Positions 1-5,654 of a DNA stretch of 5,654 nucleotides are shown one piece after another (positions within the stretch are counted from its first letter, which is position 1; each line of letters opens with the position of its first letter). The translations under genes and the position numbers were made by a program. The DNA is taken from positions 1 through 5,654 of the forward strand of contig CALFEW010000221.1 of assembly GCA_937958365.1 (NCBI GenBank), read 5' to 3'. This stretch comes from an uncultured Chloroflexota bacterium (GTDB lineage Bacteria > Chloroflexota > Anaerolineae > Promineifilales > Promineifilaceae). The notes under the pieces were generated by a model that searched no databases, was not told the DNA's origin, and was given only the letters and a program-made list of their open reading frames with translations.

Positions 1-105
1 CTTATCAAGTTACGTCGTTTCAAGGTTTTGTCATTTACCTGGATTGATGCAACAAGCGCCAATACTTCCATATTACTCTCAAAAAGCGTATAGAGGAGAT
101 ATGCC
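1..105. other. leader upstream of malF, no recognised gene
   Basis: No gene or RNA is recognisable here. Two forward frames stay open from the left edge (to a TAG at 91-93 and to a TGA at 106-108 in the frame of the ATG at 101), but neither translation resembles the end of a MalE binding protein or another family I know, so the open frames are probably chance. A TTGTCA at 28-33 resembles a -35 box, but no good -10 box lies 16-18 bases downstream. A TATTAC at 71-76 resembles a -10 box but lacks a -35 partner. I therefore call no promoter; the transcript may start further upstream, for instance before a malE gene. Confidence 0.5.
92..98 (+). promoter_or_regulatory. Shine-Dalgarno site of malF
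   Basis: AGAGGAG lies 7 bases before the ATG at 106. An earlier ATG at 101-103 is too close to the site and opens a frame of only two codons, so the site selects the ATG at 106. Confidence 0.8.
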
Positions 106-1704
106 ATGAGTGGGCTTACTATCGAAGATAAAACGACTGACCGCTCACGTCGAGAATCCCCATTAACCAAAATTCTGTTTATCATTTTGGTAATCGTGTT
201 GGATGTTGGCGCGATCTGGTTCATTCAAGATGCGATGTCTAGGGGGTTCACGCAGTTGGTGATAATCATTGGCTTCATCACCGTCATGCTGAATCTGATT
301 TTCTTGCTTTCCAAGGCTTATCCGTTTCGTTGGATGGCGCTGGGGTTGAGTTTCCTTATTTTATTCACGATCTACCCCATGATTTTCACCATCTTGATGG
401 CTTTTACGAATTATGGTGATGGACACCTTTTAACCAAGGAACAAGCCATTCCGCTTATTGAGAGACAGACGTTTTTGCCGGAGGAAGGCAAATCTTATTC
501 CTGGACGGCCTTCAGGAATGAAGCCGGTGATTATGCCTTATGGCTCGTTAACCCTGAGGGCGAAACGTTTATCGCCCGGTCCGGGCAAGAAATAGAACCG
601 GCCCAGCCGGGCGACCCCGGCATTGGCGAAGCGGATAGCAATGGCATTCCGACCTCTTTAGAAGGGTATGAGCGCCTGAATCCTCTGTTCGCAGCCACCA
701 ACCAGGATCTGCCGAACATCAAATTCGGATTGGAAGGCGAACAGGCCATTCAAATTCGTTCGCCAAGTGAGGCAGCCGAGCTACAGGTGCGTTTCGTGTA
801 CGACGAAGCGACCGACACAGTTGTAGACCAGGCCAACGGTGAAATCTACTACAACATTAACGGCACGTTCACATCAAGAACCGGTAAAACGATTACGCCT
901 GGTTTTCGCACCTGGATCGGCCTCCAGAACTTCACAGACTTAATAACCAGCCCCGCTTTGCGCGGCCCCCTGGTTCAGATCATGACCTGGAACTTCATTT
1001 TCCCTACCATCAGCGTCTTGTCCACTTTTGCTCTGGGGTTGATGATTGCCATCTTGTTTAACGACAAGAACTTTCCACTTAAAAAGGTCATTCGCTCTTT
1101 CCTATTGATTCCCTACACCATTCCAGGGTTGATCAGCATTATCATGTGGCGCGGCATGATGAATCCAGAGTTTGGTGTTGTCAACCGCTTCCTGGAAGAT
1201 TTGTTTGGTTGGGCGCCCGCCTGGACGACCGAACCATTCTGGGCAAAAACGGCTATCCTCATCGTGAACTTGTGGTTGGGGTATCCCTATTTCATGCTCA
1301 TCACCAGCGGCGCGCTGCAATCCATCCCGTCGGACATCTACGAAGCTGCGATGATTGACGGGGCCACCGCCTGGCAGCAATTCCGCCGCATTACCTTGCC
1401 GCTGCTCCTGGTGGCTGTGGGGCCTCTGCTGATCGCCTCGTATGTTTATAATTTCAATAACTTCAACCTGATCTACCTGTTTATCCAGGGTGGTCCACCC
1501 ATTGTCGGCGCGCAAACACAAGCTGGTCATACCGACATCTTAATCAGTTACGTCTATAAATTGGCGTTTGAAAGTAGTGGGCGCGGCGTGCAATATGGGT
1601 TGGCTTCGGCTATCTCCATTCTTGTTTTTGCCATTGTTGGGACAATTACGTTAGTCCAATATCGTTTTACCAACATGTGGGAGGAGGTTAGCGAAAGTGT
1701 CTAG
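106..1704 (+). CDS. malF: MalF-type maltose/maltodextrin ABC transporter permease
   Basis: Membrane subunit of a carbohydrate ABC importer, expected to pair with MalG and to be driven by a MalK-type ATPase. At 532 residues it is close to E. coli MalF. Hydrophobic stretches suggest eight membrane helices: about 22-42, 48-69, 76-100, 288-318, 329-348, 380-402, 430-450 and 498-520. The roughly 175-residue hydrophilic section at 101-275 matches the large external P2 loop that in E. coli MalF contacts the maltose-binding protein, and it starts with the MalF-like AFTNY (99-103). The EAA coupling loop is canonical: E413-A-A, G419 and a terminal L431-P432. These traits favour maltose or maltodextrin over other sugars, though the substrate is inferred from family. 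The TAG stop overlaps malG by 8 bases, implying coupled translation. malE and malK are absent from the window. Confidence 0.94.
   Translation: MSGLTIEDKTTDRSRRESPLTKILFIILVIVLDVGAIWFIQDAMSRGFTQLVIIIGFITVMLNLIFLLSKAYPFRWMALGLSFLILFTIYPMIFTILMAFTNYGDGHLLTKEQAIPLIERQTFLPEEGKSYSWTAFRNEAGDYALWLVNPEGETFIARSGQEIEPAQPGDPGIGEADSNGIPTSLEGYERLNPLFAATNQDLPNIKFGLEGEQAIQIRSPSEAAELQVRFVYDEATDTVVDQANGEIYYNINGTFTSRTGKTITPGFRTWIGLQNFTDLITSPALRGPLVQIMTWNFIFPTISVLSTFALGLMIAILFNDKNFPLKKVIRSFLLIPYTIPGLISIIMWRGMMNPEFGVVNRFLEDLFGWAPAWTTEPFWAKTAILIVNLWLGYPYFMLITSGALQSIPSDIYEAAMIDGATAWQQFRRITLPLLLVAVGPLLIASYVYNFNNFNLIYLFIQGGPPIVGAQTQAGHTDILISYVYKLAFESSGRGVQYGLASAISILVFAIVGTITLVQYRFTNMWEEVSESV
1682..1688 (+). promoter_or_regulatory. 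Shine-Dalgarno site selecting the GTG start of malG
   Basis: AGGAGGT is a near-ideal ribosome site ending 8 bases before the GTG at 1697. It lies inside the last codons of malF and is the main reason to accept a GTG start that overlaps the malF stop. Confidence 0.85.
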
Positions 1705-2611
1705 TGTAACTCAAACCTATCAAGGCCTTCGGTCATCTCAAAGATTTCAGAAACGCTTTGGCGTCGTGGTCAGGTTGATTGTGGCCGTGATTCTGATTTT
1801 CTTTTCGATCTTCCCGGTGTTGTGGATCGTGTCTGCATCGTTTGATAATTCCCAATCGCTGGCTACCCAAACGCTTATTCCAGCGAATGCCGGTCTGAAC
1901 AATTACAAGGTTTTGTTCGGGTTGAACCCCGATTACCAGTTCGGCGTATTTCCGTACTGGACCTGGGTGTGGAATTCGGTGAAAGTGGCGGGTATCACGA
2001 CGATTCTCAGCATTTCTATCACCACAATGGCCGCTTATGCCTTTTCACGTATGCGTTTTGTGGGGCGTGTAACCATGTTGAAAGGCATCTTGCTCATTCA
2101 GGTTTTCCCCAACCTGTTGGCGTTGATTGCCATTTACGTTCTCATCTTCCAGATTGGGGAAATCATCCCCTTCTTTGGCCTGAACACCCATGCCGGTTTG
2201 ATTCTGGTGTATTTGGGCGGTTCGATGGGCTTGAACATCTGGTTGATGAAGGGCTTTTTGGACACCATCCCGCGGGCGATTGACGAATCGGGCATGATGG
2301 ATGGGGCGACGCATTTCCAAATCTTTTATACGCTGCTGCTGCCGCTGCTGCGTCCCATGCTGGTGGTTATCGGCATTTTGTCTTTCATCGGCACCTATGG
2401 TGACTTTATCCTGGCGCGTATTTTGCTGAACGATGTGGATCAATACACCTTGATGGTTGGTCTGCAAATCTTTACGGCCGGGCAATTTGATAAAAAGTGG
2501 GGCGTCTTTGCGGCCGGGGCATTAATTGGCGCATTGCCGATCTTGATTACTTACTTGATGTTGCAAGACCAGATTGCCGGTGGGTTGACCTCTGGCGCTG
2601 TAAAGGAATAA
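1697..2611 (+). CDS. malG: MalG-type maltose/maltodextrin ABC transporter permease
   Basis: Second membrane subunit of the sugar importer, forming the translocation channel with MalF. The 304 residues match the family's usual length. Six membrane helices are suggested at about 22-46, 92-116, 128-153, 165-187, 218-240 and 268-288. The coupling loop that docks on the ATPase is present but altered: E197-S-G replaces E-A-A, followed by the conserved D202-G203-A and a terminal L215-P216. The C-terminal LTSGAVK resembles the ending of MalG proteins. The start is GTG, supported by a strong ribosome site inside malF and by the 8-base overlap with the malF TAG. The TAA stop is three bases before the next gene. 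The annotation as MalG rests on the partner gene as much as on the protein, because MalG-like subunits of different sugar importers look alike. Confidence 0.93.
   Translation: MSSVTQTYQGLRSSQRFQKRFGVVVRLIVAVILIFFSIFPVLWIVSASFDNSQSLATQTLIPANAGLNNYKVLFGLNPDYQFGVFPYWTWVWNSVKVAGITTILSISITTMAAYAFSRMRFVGRVTMLKGILLIQVFPNLLALIAIYVLIFQIGEIIPFFGLNTHAGLILVYLGGSMGLNIWLMKGFLDTIPRAIDESGMMDGATHFQIFYTLLLPLLRPMLVVIGILSFIGTYGDFILARILLNDVDQYTLMVGLQIFTAGQFDKKWGVFAAGALIGALPILITYLMLQDQIAGGLTSGAVKE
2603..2607 (+). promoter_or_regulatory. Shine-Dalgarno site of the propeller-peroxidase gene
   Basis: AAGGA overlaps the last codons of malG and lies 7 bases before the ATG at 2615. It supports this start even though an intrinsic terminator follows within the first 25 codons. 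No ATG, GTG or TTG occurs in frame between the terminator and the ATG at 2780. Confidence 0.7.
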
Positions 2612-2614
2612 GGT

Positions 2615-5578
2615 ATGCGGCGCGTTTTAGCGCTCTTGACGTTTGTTGTAGGGATAGCCTTGTTGGCCCAACAGGGCTATCCCTTTTTTGTTCCCGTCCG
2701 GGCGGCGCCGGCGGTTGATCGCTTTCAGGATGTCAGCCGGGCGGCGGGCATTACCGACAACCGCGTTCCCAGCCTGGACATGGCGGTGGGGCTGGCGTGG
2801 GGAGATTATGATAACGACGGCCGTCTCGACCTTTATGTCACTGATCCGGCCGGCCCCAATACCCTCTACCACCACAATGGCGATGGCGCGTTTACCCAGT
2901 CGCCTTTAGCGCCGCAAGTGGCGCTGCCCGATGCCTACAGCGGCGGGGCCACATTCGCCGACTTCGACAATGACGGCTGGCAGGATTTGCTGGTCGTGAA
3001 TTGGGGCGTCAACACACTCTTTCGCAACGAGGGTGGGGAGCGCTTTGTAGACATCACCCGGCAGGCAGGGCTGACCGACAGCAAAAACAGCAAATCAGCC
3101 TCGTGGGGCGATTTTGACAACGATGGTCTGCTGGACCTGTACGTGGCGAACTGGTCTTGTTACCCGGATTGCGGCCGTTCGATGGATGGCGATACCGACC
3201 GCTTTTACCACAACAACGGTGACGGCACGTTTACAGACGTGTCCGATTATCTGGGTGGCAGCCTGAACGGGGCCGGCTTCATCGCCAGCTTTGTGGATTA
3301 CGACAACGATGGCGACCTGGATATTTACCTGGTCAACGATGAATTTATCAACCCCATCGGCAACAAATTGTGGCGCAACGATGGGGCGGGCTGTAATGGC
3401 TGGTGTTTTAAGCAGGTAGCAACCGAAGCCGGGGCGGATTCCAAATTGTTTGGCATGGGTCTGGCATCAGGCGATTACGACAACGATGGCGACGTGGATT
3501 TATATTATTCCAACGTTGGCCCGATGGAACTGCTGCAAAATCAGGGGGACGGGACGTTTATCGAGTCTGCGGCAGAAGCGGGTGTGCAGACGCCGGGAGA
3601 TATTGGCTGGGGGGCGCTCTTTTTCGATTACAACAACGACGGCTGGCGCGACCTCTATCTGGCAGTAGCCGATACGGCCAATCACCGCGACATTGCCGCC
3701 AATAAGCTGTTTGAAAACAACGCCGATGGCACGTTTACGGCCGTTTCCTGCCTCAACCCCATCGCCGATACCCGTCCTAGCCTGTCGGCCGCCTACGCCG
3801 ATTATGATCAGGATGGCTGGCTGGACCTGGTAGTGGGCAACATGGACGAAGGCTACCGGCTCTACCAGAATCAAGGCGGCCTGAGCAGCCAGAACCATTG
3901 GCTGGCGCTGCAACTCGTGGGCGACGGCCCGGTCAACCGGGATGCCGTAGGCGCAAGAGTTTACCTGACGACGCCCGATGGCCTGCGGCAAATGCAGGAT
4001 GTGATGAACGGCGCCGGCCTGGGCGGTGGCAGCGAACTGGCGCTTACTTTTGGATTAGGCGAGGCAACAGCCGCCGATTTAATGATTCGCTGGCCGGATG
4101 GCACGGAACAAACCTTCCCCCATGTCGCCGCCAACCAACGCTACCAACTGGCCTATCCGCTAAATGGAGCAACGGCGCTGCAAACCCTGCCACACACGGA
4201 GCGTACGGCCGTTGCCCAACCCCACACCCTGGCTAACCTGACCGGCGCAACGGCCGTCTGGCTGATTGTTGGTCTGGCGTTGATTGCCCTAAGCGCCTGG
4301 CTCTTGCTAAGACCGGCGCAAACAAACGGCTGGGTGGGGGCAACGGCCGTTACCCTGTCTATCATCGCCCTGGGAGGAGTGCTTTCCAACCACCTGGGGA
4401 TGCCGGTATGGGCCGCGTTGAGCGTGAACGGCCGTCTCCAACACCTCATGACCCAGGCCGACGTGCAGCCGCCCACCAATCCCGCCGCGCCTTCGACTGA
4501 ACTGGTTAAACTAGGCGAAGCGCTCTTCTGGGACCCCGAAATCAGCGGCAACCGCGACACCGCCTGCGTCACCTGCCATCATCCGCTCACGGCGACCGGC
4601 GACAACCTGTCGCTGCCCATCGGCACGGGCGGATTGGGGTTGGGCGTGCAGCGCGTGCAGCCCGATTCGGAGCGGGAATTTGTGCCGCGCAACGCGCAGC
4701 CGCTCTTTAATTTGGGCTACACCGAATGGACGACGCTGTTCTGGGACGGCCGTGTGTCTACCAACAGTTATCACGGCTTCGACAGCCCCGCCAGCGACCG
4801 CCTACCCGATGGCCTCGATAACCTGCTCGCCGCCCAGGCCCTCTTCCCCATCACCTCCCGCGACGAAATGCGCGGCCTGCGCGGCGACGCCGACATCTTT
4901 GGACAGGTCAACGAACTGGCGAAAGTTTCTGATCACCTGGCCTGGCCCGTTTGGAACGGCGTTATGACCCGGTTATTGGCCATTCCCGGCTACGTCGAAC
5001 TGTTCCAAGCCGCCTATCCCGATGTACCAGTCGGCGAGTGGGGCATTGAGCATTACGCCAACGCCATCGCCGCCTATGAAACCGTCACCTTTACCTTTGA
5101 AGACAGCCCGTTCGACAGCTACATTCGCGGCGACCACGCTGCCCTCTCCGAGCAAGAGAAGCGGGGCGCGCTGCTGTTTTATGGCGAAGCGGGCTGCGCC
5201 ACCTGCCATTCCGGTGGCCTGCTGACCGATCAGCAGTTTTATAATCTGGCCGTGCCGCAAATCGGGCCGGGCAAGGGGCGCGAACAACCCTACGATTTAG
5301 GCCGCGCCCGCGAAACGGGCAGCAATTGCGACCGCTTCACCTTCCGCACCGCGCCGCTGCGCAACGTCGCCATCACCGGCCCCTGGATGCACAACGGCGC
5401 GTTCACCACACTGGAAGAGACGGTGGCCCACCACCTGAACCCGGCGGCCAACCTGCAAAGTTATGACCCCACGCAGCTTGTGGCCGACCTGGTAGAGACG
5501 TGCCGCGATGCGCCGGAGGAGGTAACGGCCGTTTTAGCCACCATTAGCCCCTCGGCCAGCGCCGGGGTACAGCTTTAG
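2615..5578 (+). CDS. exported FG-GAP/ASPIC beta-propeller fused to di-heme cytochrome c peroxidase
   Basis: A 987-residue fusion protein. Residues 1-33 form a signal peptide (MRR, a hydrophobic core at 4-18, probable cleavage near 30-33). Residues 35-425 hold seven FG-GAP/VCBS repeats, each with a DxDxDGxxD calcium loop, at D64, D116, D166, D228, D287, D338 and D396; seven units suggest a closed propeller. Residues 441-511 match the ASPIC/UnbV domain of CRTAC1-type proteins. Two hydrophobic helices (about 545-566 and 573-591) form a membrane hairpin. Residues 628-987 are a CCP/MauG-family peroxidase with CVTCH at 651-655, FWDGR at 709-713, Q741 and E751, CATCH at 861-865 and the MHNG turn at 925-928. 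With the signal peptide and two helices, both domains lie outside the membrane, as c-type haem attachment requires. Expected chemistry is peroxide reduction or MauG-like oxidation; the partner is unknown. Cys pairs 182/186 and 260/264 may form disulfides. The TAG stop appears to cut off the family's last helix. Confidence 0.9.
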   Translation: MRRVLALLTFVVGIALLAQQGYPFFVPVRAAPAVDRFQDVSRAAGITDNRVPSLDMAVGLAWGDYDNDGRLDLYVTDPAGPNTLYHHNGDGAFTQSPLAPQVALPDAYSGGATFADFDNDGWQDLLVVNWGVNTLFRNEGGERFVDITRQAGLTDSKNSKSASWGDFDNDGLLDLYVANWSCYPDCGRSMDGDTDRFYHNNGDGTFTDVSDYLGGSLNGAGFIASFVDYDNDGDLDIYLVNDEFINPIGNKLWRNDGAGCNGWCFKQVATEAGADSKLFGMGLASGDYDNDGDVDLYYSNVGPMELLQNQGDGTFIESAAEAGVQTPGDIGWGALFFDYNNDGWRDLYLAVADTANHRDIAANKLFENNADGTFTAVSCLNPIADTRPSLSAAYADYDQDGWLDLVVGNMDEGYRLYQNQGGLSSQNHWLALQLVGDGPVNRDAVGARVYLTTPDGLRQMQDVMNGAGLGGGSELALTFGLGEATAADLMIRWPDGTEQTFPHVAANQRYQLAYPLNGATALQTLPHTERTAVAQPHTLANLTGATAVWLIVGLALIALSAWLLLRPAQTNGWVGATAVTLSIIALGGVLSNHLGMPVWAALSVNGRLQHLMTQADVQPPTNPAAPSTELVKLGEALFWDPEISGNRDTACVTCHHPLTATGDNLSLPIGTGGLGLGVQRVQPDSEREFVPRNAQPLFNLGYTEWTTLFWDGRVSTNSYHGFDSPASDRLPDGLDNLLAAQALFPITSRDEMRGLRGDADIFGQVNELAKVSDHLAWPVWNGVMTRLLAIPGYVELFQAAYPDVPVGEWGIEHYANAIAAYETVTFTFEDSPFDSYIRGDHAALSEQEKRGALLFYGEAGCATCHSGGLLTDQQFYNLAVPQIGPGKGREQPYDLGRARETGSNCDRFTFRTAPLRNVAITGPWMHNGAFTTLEETVAHHLNPAANLQSYDPTQLVADLVETCRDAPEEVTAVLATISPSASAGVQL
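2651..2692 (+). terminator. intrinsic terminator inside the signal-peptide codons
   Basis: GGGATAGCC (2651-2659) pairs perfectly with GGCTATCCC (2675-2683), and the inner TGTTG (2661-2665) pairs with CAACA (2669-2673). Only a T-G wobble (2660/2674) interrupts the stem, giving about 15 base pairs around a three-base loop. Six T (2684-2689) then GTT follow, the classical Rho-independent form. There is no A-run upstream, so it acts only on the forward strand. It begins 39 bases after the malG stop, the usual place for an operon terminator, yet overlaps codons 13-26 of the next gene. It probably ends part of the malFG transcripts and may work as an attenuator for the fusion gene. Confidence 0.85.
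2804..3826 (+). repeat. seven coding repeats, FG-GAP calcium loops
   Basis: Seven degenerate coding units with a period of 50-62 codons. Each has a D-[YF]-D-x-D-G-x-x-D loop, beginning at bases 2804, 2960, 3110, 3296, 3473, 3626 and 3800. Six are canonical; the sixth reads DYNNDG, with Asn in place of the second Asp. Most units also carry an N-x-[GA]-D-G-[TA]-F turn (for example residues 200-206, 309-315 and 368-374). The repeats have diverged at DNA level, so this is old protein-level duplication and not a recent tandem array. Confidence 0.88.
2817..5532. repeat. dispersed palindromic octamer ACGGCCGT, eight copies
   Basis: Exact copies start at 2817, 3737, 4205, 4250, 4343, 4428, 4746 and 5525; a one-mismatch copy, GCGGCCGT, starts at 3171. 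None occurs in 1-2816. The octamer is its own reverse complement. Five copies are read as Thr-Ala-Val and three as Asp/Asn-Gly-Arg, so two reading frames are used and the repetition is not explained by one repeated peptide. Fewer than 0.1 copies would be expected by chance in a 3 kb GC-rich gene. This resembles in kind the HIP1 palindromes of cyanobacterial genomes; its function is unknown. Confidence 0.85.
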
Positions 5579-5654
5579 CCGTAGGAAATGGCCGATCTGA
5601 TGGCTTTCTTGAACGCGCTTACCTCACCCGCTGCCCTGGATATGCAGCACATCA
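5579..5654 (+). other. in-frame C-terminal continuation of the peroxidase beyond two TAG codons
   Basis: After the TAG at 5576-5578 the same frame reads Pro, a second TAG (5582-5584), Glu, then MADLMAFLNAL from 5588 and on to the right edge without another stop. CCP/MauG peroxidases commonly end in a helix of the form L-S-x-E-E-[MI]-A-D-L-x-A-F-L-x-A-L-T followed by D/S-P-A-A, and this stretch fits with no insertion or deletion. It is therefore the probable remainder of the upstream gene, cut off by nonsense codons or reached by readthrough. An independent start at the ATG of 5588 is unlikely, since the only ribosome-site-like bases (AGGAA) touch it directly. The true end lies outside the window. 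Confidence 0.75.

Noticed and set aside
28..76. Promoter from TTGTCA (28-33) or TATTAC (71-76)
   Set aside because: The two boxes are too far apart to be partners and neither has a good partner at normal spacing.
1702..1704. Genome-wide reassignment of TAG to a sense codon
   Set aside because: TAG ends malF exactly where malG begins; reading through would enter the malG region out of frame with no family-like sequence. Local readthrough at 5576 remains possible.
2045..2485. Long open frame on the minus strand inside malG
   Set aside because: It lies opposite a clear MalG frame, its translation is rich in Gln, His and Asn with no recognisable domain, and it has no ribosome site. The same applies to the minus-strand frames at 1102-1530 and 3500-3991.
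2804..3826. CRISPR array or recent tandem DNA repeat
   Set aside because: The repeats are coding, spaced 150-186 bases apart and diverged at DNA level; they are FG-GAP protein repeats.
2780..5578. Alternative start of the fusion gene at the ATG of 2780, after the terminator
   Set aside because: It would remove the signal peptide and the first strand of the propeller, incompatible with export and haem attachment, and the upstream start has a good ribosome site.
5588..5654. Separate small gene starting at the ATG of 5588
   Set aside because: Its sequence fits the missing end of the peroxidase in the same frame, and there is no properly spaced ribosome site.

Overview
The window carries three same-strand genes: a malF-malG permease pair and, three bases after malG, a long gene for an exported fusion protein that joins an FG-GAP/CRTAC1-type beta-propeller to a di-heme cytochrome c peroxidase. 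The combination of a long MalF-type permease, a CRTAC1/ASPIC propeller and a long-form di-heme peroxidase, together with moderate-to-high GC and strong Shine-Dalgarno sites, suggests an environmental bacterium, possibly Chloroflexota (Anaerolineae-like). That placement is an inference from protein style only; no rRNA or other marker is present.

Layout. Positions 1-105 are a leader with no recognised gene. malF (106-1704) and malG (1697-2611) overlap by 8 bases and encode the two membrane subunits of a maltose/maltodextrin-type ABC importer. The binding protein (MalE) and the ATPase (MalK) are not in the window. The fusion gene (2615-5578) starts with a signal peptide, followed by a seven-repeat calcium-binding propeller, an ASPIC/UnbV domain, a two-helix membrane hairpin and a peroxidase with two CxxCH haem sites. 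The predicted topology places both large domains outside the cytoplasmic membrane.

Four things stand out. (1) A near-perfect intrinsic terminator (2651-2692) lies inside the signal-peptide codons of the fusion gene, which suggests conditional termination between malFG and the fusion gene. (2) The fusion gene ends at a TAG, with a second in-frame TAG two codons later, yet the same frame then continues with what looks like the conserved C-terminal helix of the peroxidase family to the end of the window. (3) The palindromic octamer ACGGCCGT occurs eight times in the fusion gene and not at all in malFG. (4) The predicted distal haem ligands differ from classical bacterial peroxidases.

MalF and MalG would work together in sugar uptake. 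The fusion protein probably acts in extracytoplasmic redox chemistry or peroxide handling. No functional link between sugar import and the fusion protein can be shown beyond tight gene spacing.
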